Below, one piece after another: positions 1-13,490 of a stretch of 64,000 bases of DNA. Within the stretch, counting starts at the first letter, position 1, and every line of letters begins with the position of its first letter. Made by a program: the position numbers and the translations under genes. Source of the stretch: Lingula anatina (taxonomy: Eukaryota; Brachiopoda; Lingulata; Lingulida; Lingulidae); the NCBI RefSeq assembly GCF_001039355.2, contig NW_019775504.1, forward strand, positions 113,999 to 177,998, read 5' to 3'. Below the pieces are notes generated by a model. The model saw nothing but the letters and a program-made list of their open reading frames with translations. It searched no databases and was not told the DNA's origin.

Positions 1-831
1 GGCATTGTGATGTGTGATACACGGCTCATGGAGTCAGATGATAACTTGGCACACGCACATGTAGTTATAGCTGCGAATATATTTTAAAACATGGAATTAA
101 TTTTTTGCTCAAGGTTTTAAAATTGCACAATCATGATGGCCAAAGTGGGAGACATACGTCAACCTGGATTGAAAATTGGCCTTTAGTTATAAACAAAATA
201 AGAAACAGATTAAATAACTGTGTCCCACTGTTTTCTGAACATAAATTCTTAAAAATTGCACTTGGGGTATCAAAATTATTAACTATATATGGTTAGTTCA
301 GGTTTATATAATTTTATATGTATTGCTCTATGTTGAAAACAATATTCTTGCATGTCTATTTAAATATCCATCTGTCTTTACAAGTTATGCACTTTCATTC
401 ACTTCAGTATTAACAGAAAAAATTCCAATAATATGAGGACAAAGGTGATGTGGCTTTTTTCACTGAACTTCTACTGACAGGCAACATAAGTGGTGGTTTG
501 GATGGAAACTCACTTACAAGAAATATATTTACCAGAATATATGCTGTACTATGAAACAATTGAGCTAGTCTACCTCATAATCCCTTAAGTCATTTAATGG
601 CAGAATTTTTTGGAAAGCATTTGTCAAGAAAGATTTTGGAATCAATCACACAGTACTCTCAGATTGTGAGATCTGAGACAATAGCATCGATTATTTCAGA
701 ATGAATATCTTGCATCCAAGCAAACTGAGAATCTCTTTTCGTTCCTCACAGATTTTGCAGACTTGGGTCCTTAAGACATACATGTATTGCAGTAAATTGA
801 TGCAATGAAAGACACCCGTGTCCAAAAAAAT

Positions 832-880
832 TCCCCCTCTCTCTCTCTCTCTCTGTCTCTCTCTCTGTCTCTCTCTCTCA
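832..880. repeat. CT microsatellite
   Basis: Imperfect (CT)n interrupted by two GT units, inside PNP intron 3. Confidence 0.9.
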
Positions 881-1641
881 CATACAAATATCCTGAATAT
901 TTATTTATTATTTCATTTATTTACTTGTCACTAGGCAAAAGTGAAATGAGAATGAGAGGGTGGGGAGAGAAAAGCATTACGAGTATATGGATGATTATTT
1001 ATTCATTAAATCTATAATTATAATCAATTAAAAGGTCTCTTGACTGCAGCTGCTCTGTTAAAGGCATAGCAACTGTTCATCAATTGATTTCCTGGGATAA
1101 ATGATGGTTTTCCCATACTTACCACTAGTTAATGCATCCATTCCAACATTCAAAGTTAGTCCATGATTTTTTTAAGTTAAATTTTTTGTCATTATTTTTG
1201 AAGAGAATATTATGGAGGTATAACAATCTATGAATGTCTGATGGCAAGCACAAATTCCAGAATAATTTTGACGCTGTTTTGGTGATGAAATGGAATTTAT
1301 TATATTTCTCTGAGTTGCTTAAAATGTATTTATTGTGAAATATGAATCTAATACAAACAGTTGTAACCCCTTTTTAAAAAACTCTTGATAATATCCTTGA
1401 AGATAAAGGCTGACTGAAGGCTGAAGCAACATTGATATAATACTGCTTCTATTATCTTGACCAAAAGGGTTATTTTTTCCGCACAACCTACAGCATAAAA
1501 ACAGGTGACCAGTTGGGATAAAATATGCAATAAAGGGTATCACTGATAATAACTTGATCAGTGAGGTAATGAAATATCGCTCTGATTTGGAAATCAACTG
1601 TGACAGCTAAGACCATGTAATGCTTAACTGCACTTGTATAC

Positions 1642-1750
1642 TTACAATGGGGGGCGTCTCGATAGTCCGAAGGTTCATTGGTCCGAAGGTTCTATAGTGA
1701 ACATTCGGACCAATGAACCTTCGGACTATCGCTATGGCCCCCTTACAATG
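1642..1750. mobile_element. Hairpin MITE with 8-bp target duplication (hAT-like)
   Basis: A roughly 93 bp element (1650-1742) is flanked by perfect 8-bp direct repeats TTACAATG (1642-1649 and 1743-1750). Its arms form a 28-bp perfect inverted repeat built from the phrase TAGTCCGAAGGTTC, with GGGGG at both outer ends. An 8-bp target duplication is the hallmark of hAT transposases, so this is a non-autonomous hAT-type MITE by inference. It has no coding capacity. Confidence 0.85.
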
Positions 1751-4635
1751 TGGCTGATAACAAGAACAAATTACAAGAATTAACTGTTACTTTAAAAAGT
1801 GATTTTTTTTTTCAGCTCTGTTTGAAGGGCTTAAAGGTGTCAAGTGTTCAGTGCAGTTAGTTGAAGGACAAAATTTCAATGGCTAGGACGTATCCAGGAC
1901 AACCTGAACAGAATATTGCTTTTCTTTCCCTAACTGGGTCAGCTGATGTCAGTGACAAAAGGTAAGCGAAAATTCTCTTTCATAATGCCCCGTTTATTTC
2001 CATTTGACTGGGCACCTTTTGTGCAGTTTTGAGATAAATGAAGAAAAAAAAAATAGGTAAGTTACATGACGTGAAATGAAAACTAATTGTTTTGCTCATG
2101 CACGTTTTTGCATGACATTCGTGCAGTAGCCATTTCCACATCACCCCCACAGCCAAAGGCTATATTCTTATCTGCATTGGTTTTGTTGGTTTGTTTTAAC
2201 AAAATTAAATTAAAATGGACAAGATGAATTCATTAAGTTCTTCAAAGATTTTGATAAAATTTTCAGTACAGGAAAGAAGTTATTAAAATAAATCTAATAT
2301 TTAAGGGCCTTTTTATAATTATTATTTTTATTATTATTACATTTTGCCTTGATGGAGATACAGGTGTCCACTCTGAGTGCTGCCCTGTTTAACATATCAA
2401 TAATAGAAAAATAAGCTGAAACCTCCTTAACTAAACCCCAAACCTCAAAAACTCAATTAATAATTAGACTTCAATTTCCATATGAGAAATTTCAAGAATA
2501 TTTCAAATTGCATTTGGCAGTAAAGATAGCCGAGTTTTAACTCTTTCTACCCTCCTTCTAGAAGATTTAATTGCTTCATTAACATTAAGTCAAGGTAAAT
2601 TTTATTGTTCACTTCCAAATAGAAGCCAAACTTTTGACTTGAATCACCTTGAGAAATCAACCCCAGCCAGTTTCACAAGAGAACGGAGACTGTATCCAAA
2701 CTTTTATGATGATAAAAGGACATTATGTAACAATTCTATAACATTACATTGCACATAATGTACTTAATGTAAATTAAACAACCATCAACAATTTGTTATG
2801 TTCCTATTATGGATAGAAAGAACCATTCTAAATGTCTCCCAGTCTGTAGTTGACTATAACAATTGTGCATACAATGAAGACTTGTCTTCACTTTTACATT
2901 ATCATGAATGATTAGATACAATCAAAATAAATCTTGTCTGTCAATTTTCTGTGTTTTTTTATTTATTTATTTATTTTTTATTTTTTACAAAGGTAAAATG
3001 TAGTGTCCATTATATACAAGGATGACACTTTCAAGGTCACTGTTTATGGAGTGCATACCAAATGTCTTGTTATTATTTTAAGAAAAACATGCTACAAAGT
3101 TTCTTTTGTTTTCTTTTCTTTTATGTTTTATGTGACTCATGAATTTTGTCACCTGACAAGAAAAGACACAACAAAGATACAACTGCCAATTTTTCCTGCA
3201 GTTTTTATCAAAGGGTTTAACAGCAGATAAAGGAACTGATGAGTATTCAAAAAGACTAGTCTACACCTGTTCATGTCTGCAAAGAGTGTTTTTTGCCTTT
3301 ACATCAAAATAAAATAATTATAAATGGATCTTACTTGTCTAATCACGTTTTCAAGATTGATCCTTTCCAGGCAATCATGACACTATATATATTTATTGAC
3401 ACAAACCTAAAAATAATTTCAGGAAGATTGGGATTAGCAATTTTAAAGAATGCTAACCAAAAAATTTTTAAAAAAATTAAAGCTTTTCACCAGATGTGGA
3501 AATTTTGGACTCTAGCTTGAAAAACAATGCGTGACATTGAGTGTCATTTAAAGGTTATCATTCCGTTTGTTGGGAGACATTTTTTCCAGAAAAGACATCA
3601 AGGTGACTTGTATCCTCCAATCTGTCTTATTTAAAACCCCAAATAAAACTAGAGTGACAAGTTTCCTACATAAAGTATGTGCTTTGCAAAGTAAACAAAT
3701 GTGTTTACATATGTCGCAATTGTAACTGAAAATAATCTTTATTGCTATAAAAAGCTAGCCAATGAGAGCACCACTTTCCCCAGACGTATGACCTTGTTGA
3801 TGTCTGGCCTTGTTTCCACCTCTGCCTCATTCATTTTCAGATTTGGGTGACGACCATGACCATGCAGGAACTGCCACAAATTTCTTTCTTACAAATACAA
3901 TTGTACATCAAAATCGTCTTTGAAATATGGCTAATTTGATAAATCTCAGTTCTGACAAGGCTTTTTGTTTTGTTTGCAGTAACCAAAATATTAATTCAAT
4001 ATGCAAACTTATGTCACCTTATAACTCGAACAAACCTTGAAGAGATTTCGTAATCCATGACCAATTTTTCATGTACTAGTACACATTTTTGGGCAAAAGG
4101 CAGTGTGTTTTAACTTAAAGCCCTATCCAAAAATATTAAATATTCATTAACCAGGAATATATATACTTCCCAGTCCTAAAGTATTTGAAGTATTGCAGAG
4201 TCTACCGTCTATAAATGTCACTGCTCAATAACTGCACTACAGGAATGTAAGGGGTAGAAAATATAAACAGTACAAGTTTTCTTTATCTTTTGACATCTAA
4301 TACAAAACATGCTGTCAGAAAATTGACAACATTTTGCAAGGAGAACTTCCAAGTCATTTGCATATTGCTTTAACAACACTTGGTCAACATCAGTCACATG
4401 ACACTATTCCACCTTTCACACCAAACACAATATCACACTCTAAACACAGCAAATTTCACACTTATTAGCATCTACATTACAACCAAAATTTTGCTTCAGC
4501 TGAATGTATAAAAAGGGTGACACAAGTTGGCAAAATAAATAAGTAAATAAATAAGAATAGCAATAATAAATTTTTCATAAACAAAATTAAAAGTTTTTAA
4601 AAGAATTTTGTTTAAAGATGTCCACTTGTATTTAC

Positions 4636-6409
4636 CTTCCATGCTGGATAGCCTTCGTACATGTGAAATCTTCCCTGCATACACATCACAGACTTGTCTC
4701 CAATCTTGCCAAATACCAGACGTCCTGCGTGGCCAGGCACTGAAAGCAACAGTCACATGATCAGAACACATACCTTTGTGTTTGGAAATATATTTCATAT
4801 GGTCGCTGAGACCAAGAGGTACTAGTATATATATATCTATATGTAAGGCTGAGATAATAATAATAATAATAATACATCAGTCAAGTTTGGAGTTCAAAAC
4901 TCTAGGTTATCTACCTCACCTCTATTTAGGTTACAAGCCAAAAACATGCACCACAATCATATCAATAACATTACATGCACACACATATATAAATAAACAA
5001 TGACCTTTTGGCGATAGACCCCCTTTGTGAAGGAATTTTATATCTCACAGATTGCATTAGATTATGCCCTATATCAAAGGCACCATGTACATACATTAAT
5101 AAGCGATCTTAAGAAAATCTTTAAGAGAAGTCTAATGAAAATGAATAAATAAAAGGATATATACCAGGTAAATACACGCACATGATAACATATTTATTTA
5201 TGTGTAGGGAATAATAATAATGTTTTGCTCAGAACATTAATCTTCTATAACCACTGTAGCATGTTATGCTTCTATGATGTGGGAGATTCGGGGGGAGGGG
5301 GGGGGAAGGGGGGTGTGGAATGGATTGAGGAAGGGGAGGCAAGAGAAACCCACTTGCTCCAGCAAGGGATCTGTCAAGATATCATGGTGAAAATGCCAAC
5401 GCCTTTAATTTTACATTTGCTGCCCACGAACAAAGTGAAACAAAACTGCTTTTAAATTGCATGTACTTGCATTGTACTACCCCCCCCCCTCTCCCCAAAC
5501 CTCCAACCTTTGTAAATTCCCTTTTACCGTAACCTGAATGCATGTTACAGGGGAGGATCCAGAGCTATTTTCTGACAGTCTTCCAAATTATCTTTGTTGA
5601 TCCATCCTACAATTTTGACTGTCTTCCAGCAGAAAAAAATAGATACCCATCAATGTAAACCTGAAAATCTGACCGTCTTCTGGAAGACCCAGAAGACGGC
5701 CTAAATCTGCCCCTGTGTTATTATGTATAATATTACACACACACACATTCACCTATGTGCATGGATTGAGTCATAATTGTGTTCTTTATGTTCTGTTCAA
5801 GACATCAATCTTACAAATATAACACCTCTGCAGTTAGCTTTGCCTTAGAATCTATTATGGTAGTCATTAATCAGAAAGTGATAATATGTTTAGTTTTAAG
5901 TAGCTTTCCAGGAATTTCTGGATTGGGATTTAAAAGCCATGCCATCATGCAATGTAATAATGCTACCCTGTGCTGAGTGCTTGTATCCAGTATAAATTTT
6001 TTTCTCGTCTATTCATCAGAATAATTTAGCTATGTGAAATTATGTGTAAACGTGTTTATACACGTGTGTATGTGTGTGCATGTACATGTGACACGTACAT
6101 GCCTGTAGTACCATCAGCCCAGTTAATCATTAAAAGAACAGTGCCAATGACGTACATCTGTCCATCTTTTTCACATCAAAGATACAAAATGTAACTTCTC
6201 TATTCTCAATCCACAGTGTTATTTATCCAGTTTTAAAAACAACAGTAATCAATGTAATTTAGCCCACATTATTGGCTGCACTGACATAACAATACATAGC
6301 AGACAATGAAAATTTCTTTTCCTTCTCCTTTAGATTGCACAACTTGCTTGGTGCCACGTAATCAGTGTACTCGTATAAAGAAATTTTGTTAAGATTTTAA
6401 TCACCATTA

Positions 6410-6451
<42 letters not shown>

Positions 6452-9400
6452 ATGCATGTGTGTGTATGCTACAAACTACAGTGAAGCAGATATTACGATA
6501 TATGAGATAAGACTGTTAATGTCAGATCAAACACTGACTTGTTGCCAAAAGGTGTGTGTATATATACCATAGGTCAAGGAAGGATAAATTAAGCATGTCA
6601 GTGAGTAAAGCTGGCATTTACGTAAGTTCACAATTAACATATAATTATAACATATACGCAAGGACACACATCCTCTTTTCTTTCCCCAGTTTAGTATCAG
6701 AAACCTAATAATCTAGATTCTGGCAATGTGCATATATATATATATATATATCCATAAACCAGAAAAAACAGATGTTTTTAATTTCTCAGCACCATGATCT
6801 GAACACCATAGATAACTGCATACAACAAAACACCAAAAATTGGGTCTTGTGTTTCTTTTCAGTATTCGCAGACATAACATTAATTGGCACAATTTCAATG
6901 TATTTTTCTAAACACGGCAGAATTCGATCAACAAATCATGGCAAAAGGCCATTGTATGAAATATGTTTATATAAAGTTACGATACAATGTCTGACATTTA
7001 ACAAAATCTGGTTTTTATGGCTTTTTGAGCAATTACTAGTACTAGGAATTTTCTCCATGTAAATGCCATACGACAAATCTCTCATTTATTTGCCACCTGT
7101 CAGAATGATTAGATTCTTCTGTGTTATTATGGCGATGTATACTGGAGACACTTATATGTACATGTAGAGTTTCTAGTTAGGTTTGCATGGCCAGCATAAC
7201 CCAGAACACACAGTTACTCTGATGGGGCATTTCACAAGAGTTTTAGACCAATTATTTGGTCTAATTTGACTCGAGGTAAACCAGATAAATCAGGTGTAGA
7301 ACAATCCAAGCTTACATATGATCATTATCACACAAAGTGCCTATAGCTATAGACTGTTTGTCACCCATAGAGGTCAACCTCACTTCAATTTTAATCTTAA
7401 AAGAAGCCGCGTAAGCAGAGCTGAAAACAATTACTTGCGACACATTTTTTAACTCTCAGAAAGGTGAAAACTGTCTAATATTAGTCAGCCAGTGAACAAA
7501 TTATTCTAGCCAATTAATTGTCATATGGTATGACTGAGGTCTCTACAGCAAAGCAATCATCATTATTACTCATTCCATCGATTGTTTGAATAAACCAGTG
7601 ATATTTGCCATCGCCTGGATTTTTATGGATTTTTACTTCAGGTTGATCTCTGAAAAGATCAATATACCTGGTTCTCAGCCAGGATTATCAATTCAGATAA
7701 GCTAATGGAGCCGTAGCTACAAGTTGCATGCAAGTAATTTCAAACAACTGTTTTTTTTTTTAAACCCTTTCAGGTCATTACCCAACATTGCAACAGGCTG
7801 TGAAGTAAAAAAAAAAAGGCAAGAAGAAAAAGAAAAATCAATGATGTAGTCATTTGCAAAGAATGTATCAGTGTGTTCTCCAGCGTTAAGTTACAGAAGA
7901 TGAAGGGTCATGATACATAATCAAATATTCAATGATCACAATTGGAGATGGAAATATGATTGCAGCACTTAACACTGGCTTCGTAACGGCACTTAATGCA
8001 TTCTTCTGCAGCTTACGTTGTCAGACATTCTATACATTTTTATCAGTACTCATTATGGAGCAATTAGACACTGATTTCCATCCCGAAGTTAAATTTTTTT
8101 ACCTTTTGCAATGTACTTATGTACGTCTTATGTCGTGTATCCACTGATTTGGACAATTTTGATTTGGATTGTAGTTTACTAGGACCTGCTAGTTATAAAT
8201 GGTGGCCATTAAAGTGAAAAGTTGAAAGCAGGGTTTCCCCAGGATTTGGGGTACAGGGTGTTCTAAAAGTGAATGTGTAATTTGGTCACTGATTTACTGG
8301 AAGACAACCTACTAGTAAGCAAGTCCAACCAACCAACCAATCCAAAAATTTTATAAGCCATCATAACCATGCTTATATCATAGTAATTACTCAGTACTTT
8401 TTAAAAATAATAATGATTACGTAGTGCTTTGTTAATAAAAACTCAAAATAGCTGATTATTTTTTTCTAAAAAATTAGTTGCATTTTTTTTATACACAGAA
8501 AAATCTTGAAAAACCTGAAGTAAAACTTGGAACAACTTAAAGTTGAAGTTAAAGTTAAAGTTGGTTAAAGACCACATGAAGCCATAGCTAGCTGCAATAT
8601 AATGGCCCTTTTTATTCATAAATGAGTAGGACAGGGATGTATTTACAGAAAGGCTTTTCTCTTCCATAACAATAGCAAGTACTGGTACCCCGCCATCAGG
8701 GGAATCAAGTGCATTTTTCTGCTTAATCAAAACAGTTTACATTTAATTCTGTTACAATTACTTTTGTACTTGATCCCTTTTCTTAGTCACAAAAGCTAAA
8801 CTTCTGGTTTTGTAACTTTTATAACAGACAAAAACTATTATCATCAATCAAAAAAGAAAAACTCATTCTCCATTACAGACAATGTTCAGACAGTTAAATG
8901 GCAATATAGTAATGGCCTTATGTTAAGGTCAAATAAGTGCAAACTGAAAATACTGGTTTACAAGCTTTTAAAAGAAATTAGTTCATGGCATCCAGATTTT
9001 TTTAAAATTGTTATTCTTATTATTCTTTTTGCAAAAAAAAAAGGCCAAAGACATTAATCTTTGTGCCCCTGAAAATGAAAATAAAATAAAATTATTACTT
9101 TTCATGCACCCAATATGAGAAAATTTATCAAATGAATCTACAGGTTCTCTATAAACTGAAAATTTATGACAAGAGACTGGCAATAACTGACAGCAGCCTT
9201 AGTAGGGTCACTTCCAGCATAATTTCCAACTGGCCTCAGAGGCCCTCAGCACTGTCCAATATCCTCCAAAATATCACATTTCCTGTCATAATTCACTGTG
9301 GTGGTCTCATTTACTACCTTGGAAGGTTGGTGGTCACACGGGTTAATGATTGCAATCAAGTTGGTCATGTGAGTCACTCTCATGGTATAAATGAAATATC

Positions 9401-12400
9401 AGTAATACCAGAATGTTATGTTTGCTAGGGAAAGTTTGCAAAAAAAAAAATGCTACACTATCCTAATTAAATTAAAAAAAAAAAACTCACAAAACTCAGA
9501 TTTTTATTATATAAATACTTTCCATAACTTGTGAGTGTTACTTAAAGTGACTAATTAATTCTTCAAAGTATAATTGAAACATGACAGAAGTTACATCTGA
9601 CGGATGGACAGACGGACAGACAGACACCCAGTCATTCAATAACACAGACAGGTGGATGTACAATAACATAAACACACAGACTTCCAGACAGTTTAAAGTA
9701 CAAAGACACCAGCAGACAACAAGGACCATTTCAAAGGCTACCATAACATCATTCATCACGGTGACAGCCAATTTGTTACCCTAATAATTCTGCCCTGCCA
9801 TCGAATTCCCTGAAGGCAATATCTGGCTTAAAGCCCATGAATCCACAGGTTTACCCATTTCCCAAGTACCCATTAAGATTTCACCCAAGTTATCCACATG
9901 GATATTCACATGGATATATATTGTATGATGTGACCCCTGTGCAAAAGAGGGCTCCACTATTCACATTTCATTTCATGACACAGAGCCATTAGTTTATTCC
10001 AAAATTTTTTTCTGACATATATCTTAGCACATCTTTTTCCCCAGACAAGGTGATATTTATTATGGAAAAACATTTCTGACTTCCAACATAAGAGCACAAA
10101 TGAACTCTCGGCAGACGCTAGCAGACATTCTTCCCTGGAACTACGTAAAAATTTATCTGACACCTCACAAGAGGAATCAAAGGTATATGCGTAATTATTT
10201 CTTCATTAAACCCCCCTGATTTGTGAATGGTGTCATATGGTCCTCTAAAGGTTGGGGAAGTCAATTCCCTCACTTTTTATCAGTATTTTCTTCATTCTTT
10301 CAGTAGATGTTCAGACACCTATAACTTTAGACACCATAAAAGGTGTATGTCAATAATATATTATATATGACCTTTTTTACAGAAAACTGAAAACTGTAGG
10401 GTAGACCGGGGCTAAACGCCCAGTCGGGGTCAAACGTCCACCCACTTTTTTTCAGGTATTACGTATAAATACGCGTCTCGTGATGTTTTGTCCACTTCCG
10501 ATTTCCAGCAGACTAATCCTCCATGACGGAGATGACCACAAACTAAAAAAGAAGCATTTTATGATAATTTGTTCATTTTTGCCTTGTTTACTGTTATTTA
10601 GCCTTTTCCTTAACATCAGTGACACCACCTACCAAATGCACGAATTCAAAAAACTTTGTTGGTGACAGATAGGATGGTATCAGACCTCCATACAAGTTTC
10701 GATGAAGTCAGATTGTATAAAACCTTTCACGCCGAATTTTGAAAAAATATACAAAATCTCACTTTGGGGCTAAACGACCATGCTGATATGGGGCAAAACG
10801 CCTATAGTGGGCGTTTTGCCCCGACCACTGGGCGTTTTGCCCCCTTTCGTTTTTAAATAAAAAATAATTCTAAAAAGATGCGGAAGTGTTCTTTCATGCA
10901 TGTTTTTTTTTATTGTATATCATCAGTTATAACACTTATATGGGGAAAAGCCAAAGCAAGTGGCTGTACTAGGAACTTAATTTTGGAAGTATCACAGTGC
11001 CCTGTCGTAAAGAGTAGAATTACAGCTCATTCTGAATAAATTTGATGGGTATTTTTATTATCTCAGTACCCCAAAATATTATATGTTGCTTTTAAAGGCT
11101 TACTAAGTTGTCTCGTAGAAATATAATTTGATTTTATTTTGCTTTGTACAAAGGCGGGGCATAACGCCTATAGTTTGGGGCAAGACGCCCACGGTGGGCG
11201 TTTAGCCCCGTGGTGCGAGGCGTAATACCCCAGCCATGGGGCAAAAAGGCTGATTTTATAATTTACCTATTTTTTACCTATAAGGTTTTTCTTTTGTTTG
11301 TTTCCAAAAGTGTTAGTATCAGTTTGTAGTCTAGTCAGCCCTTCATAGTTAACACCCACTTTGAACGGTCTATACCTTCAGCAGGGAAAATTGTGATGTT
11401 TCTTGCTTAAGGGGGGCGTTTAGCCCCGGTCTACCCTATGTCACTTTCTCACCAATAACTTCTCACCAACATGATGACTTACCTGTGCTCACGGGAAAGT
11501 TTGGAATATCTTTGTATGCCAGACATTCTTTCTCAGACAAGGTTTCAGCTAGCCCGCCTAGACCACTTCCACAGATGATCGCTATCTTGGGTCTCTGTTT
11601 TGTGCATGTGAGGACATATTGGGCAATTTTATCTAAATCTTCATAGGAGTAGCTGGACCTAGAATGAAATATGATACAAAGTTATAAAAAAGTATCAATC
11701 TTAAAAACAATGTATCAAACTATACCATTGATGAATATTTATAAGTTCTACAAAATGCACAGTATATCACATAAGTCAATTTTTAAAAAAACAAACCCAG
11801 CATAACGGCTACATATCATTGTTTGACATACAGATGTTGAATTCTCATATCAAAAATGAACAAAATGAATGGTGTCTTCTACCAGCAACAAAAATAGTAA
11901 ATACTTGACCTCACACAAAAAAAGAGAATATGATAATTGACATCCAAAATGAGTAAGTGGTCATTTTTTAAAATCTGTACCTATAAGCCTAAATATATTT
12001 CAGACAAGTCTTGATATAACAGTAGAGACAAGTTTCAGGTGGCAAGGCAGACAGAAGCAAGAGATCGAGTGTCTTCATTATTAGCTACCAGACTTGGACT
12101 TACAGTCTTTGTCTCCTTTATTATAGAAAAAAAAAATGATGTCAGTTCTTCATCCAAGCAGTAAAACAATGCAAACACCAAAGTATGTATTTACTTTTTT
12201 AAAAAAATGACAAACTGTAATAAGAAGGAAGTATACGCGAGTGTCTTCATTATTAGCTACCAGACTTGGACTTACAGTCTTTGTTTCCTTTATTATAGAA
12301 AAAAAAAATGATGTCAGTTCTTCATCCAAGCAGTAAAACAATGCAAACACCAAAGTATGTATTTACTTTTTTAAAAAAATGACAAACTGTAATAAAAAGG

Positions 12401-13215
12401 AAGTATACGCAAGTCCTAAAATTAAGGGACAGTTTTTCTCTCTGCATTTAACAACACTTAAATAGAGAAGAATTGAAAACATATTCATAATAACAGAGCA
12501 ATATTATTTTGTCTAGTTAGAAAAATAATAATTTAATTATAATCCGGGTAAAAGCAATTCTCTTTTATAACTAATGTCAAAAGGTGACAAATGTTTATCA
12601 GTAATTGCTAATCACGTGTCGTAGACACACCTCCTTTTTAACCAATCAGAGCGTGAGATAGGGGACACACAAATTGGCACAACTCCAAATGCCTGAGCAC
12701 TTTTCAACTTCCAAAAAAAACCCCGGCTTTACGCTACGTCCTGCCTAGTCTCGAGTGGCATTTTACCTACTATAGAATAAATTAGCGTTTTCTTTTCTTG
12801 ACAGCATTCTTTTCTAAAAGTCGTTCTGTCATACACACTTGTCGTCCTGTTGAAAATATTGTCCAATATCAAGTTGCAATACAAACAACTATATATGAGC
12901 CTACAAAGGACGTCTTACCGGACCACTAACCATTAACAGTAAAGAATGACACGAAACTGAGTTGCCTTACTGCAGTGTCAAACAGTAAACAGGAGTCTCT
13001 GACTTGTTATCGTTACGCCACGCGGTGTCAAAATACCGCCCCTGGGCACTCGGGTTCAGGTCAGTAGATTCAGTCCAGTTTATGTATTTGTGAAAACATC
13101 GCGAAAAACACTCCGTTTTACCACAACAACACAACAAAGATTCCACCCGCTTCCTAACTCACCCTAATCCTCGAACGCTTCCGGTAGATATCGTCAAACC
13201 AACTACGCCATTCAT
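4636..13215 (-). CDS. PNP: Purine nucleoside phosphorylase, N-terminal part (3 exons)
   Basis: Coding exons, 5' to 3' on the minus strand: 13215-13163, 11658-11483, 4739-4636, giving 111 residues with matching phases and GT-AG borders. The protein cleaves purine (deoxy)nucleosides with phosphate in cytosolic purine salvage. Visible landmarks: IICGSGLGG (residues 45-53), the phosphate-binding glycine/serine loop of the trimeric PNP family; [11 protein letters not shown] (77-87), which carries the conserved His and Arg; and [12 protein letters not shown] (97-108). These align without gaps to the animal enzyme. Exon 1 encodes a short, unconserved leader (MNGVVGLT...). The family is about 290 aa, so the C-terminal 60% (including the NAAGG and substrate-pocket segments) must lie left of position 1. 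I looked for these in 1-4635 and saw none. Introns are long (6.7 kb and more than 4.6 kb). Identification is firm; the start codon is the only in-frame ATG in exon 1. Confidence 0.95.
5551..5715 (+). mobile_element. CAGGG-ended MITE, copy 1
   Basis: A 165 bp element beginning CAGGGGAGGATCCAGAG and ending in the near-complement (CTGCCCCTG). It is about 85% identical by eye to the segment at 22567-22733. Both carry an internal inverted pair around GAAGAC(N)CAGAAGAC. The CAGGGNNGGATCCAG end is typical of hAT-type MITEs. No ORF. Confidence 0.75.
6414..6446. repeat. TG microsatellite
   Basis: Uninterrupted (TG)n in PNP intron 2. Confidence 0.9.
10397..11438. mobile_element. TA-flanked 1.04 kb non-autonomous DNA transposon
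   Basis: Terminal inverted repeats of about 23 bp (beginning GGGTAGACCGGGGCTAAA) bound 10399-11436, and both ends abut a TA dinucleotide, as for Tc1/mariner-type target duplication. The core GGGGCNAAACGCC recurs in both orientations at about 10407, 10426, 10764, 10789, 10807, 10828, 11155, 11180, 11194 and 11411, forming several internal hairpins. No transposase frame is visible, so any mobility would depend on an enzyme supplied from elsewhere. Superfamily assignment beyond TA target use is inference. Confidence 0.8.
12066..12410. repeat. Two-copy tandem duplication, period 172 bp
   Basis: Copies 12066-12237 and 12238-12410 are almost identical; they differ at a handful of bases and by one A in an A-run. 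The duplication lies in PNP intron 1 and is therefore recent or maintained. It creates a short minus-strand open frame that I do not regard as a gene. Confidence 0.9.
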
Positions 13216-13490
13216 TGTAAAATTCTGTTATGAATCGACTGACAAAAGTGTGTTCTTGAGTGCTGCTCTCTCGCCGGCTTCCAAGTCTGTTATGAGTGGT
13301 ATAGTTGACCTTGAGCAGGTTTTTACGTCAAGTGCGCTCTGACGTCACTGTCTTCATTGAGATTCATTCACGAGGTCAAATGTACCGGAAACACTACCTT
13401 GTGGTGGATGACGAAATACAACTATAAACCAATCAAATGGACGGCGATGCAGAGCGATCCTTTTTTTTTCTTTTTTGCACGTGACTCAGA
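13216..13490 (-). promoter_or_regulatory. Probable PNP upstream region with CRE-like site
   Basis: The 275 bp upstream of the PNP start codon contain a perfect palindromic TGACGTCA at 13340-13347 (CREB/ATF type) and a CACGTG E-box overlapping a TGACTCA AP-1-like heptamer at 13478-13488. The strip is richer in CpG than its surroundings. No TATA box is evident. Function is inferred from position and motif only. Confidence 0.4.

Larger units (their letters stand above)
1..4635. other. PNP intron 3 (part); no exon seen
   Basis: This stretch lies downstream of PNP coding exon 3 on its strand and shows no conserved PNP segment in any frame. Contents: a CT-rich microsatellite (832-880), the hairpin MITE at 1642-1750, and otherwise AT-rich unique sequence. 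The short open frames have no recognisable domain or flanking splice sites. Confidence 0.6.
4740..11482. other. PNP intron 2 with repeats
   Basis: A 6.7 kb intron between PNP coding exons 2 and 3. It holds an AAT run (4855-4873), G- and C-rich runs (5288-5311, 5480-5490), a hAT-type MITE (5551-5715), a TG microsatellite (6414-6446), a TA run (6732-6750) and the 1.04 kb TA-flanked element (10397-11438). No additional exon with conserved coding content was seen on either strand. Confidence 0.6.
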
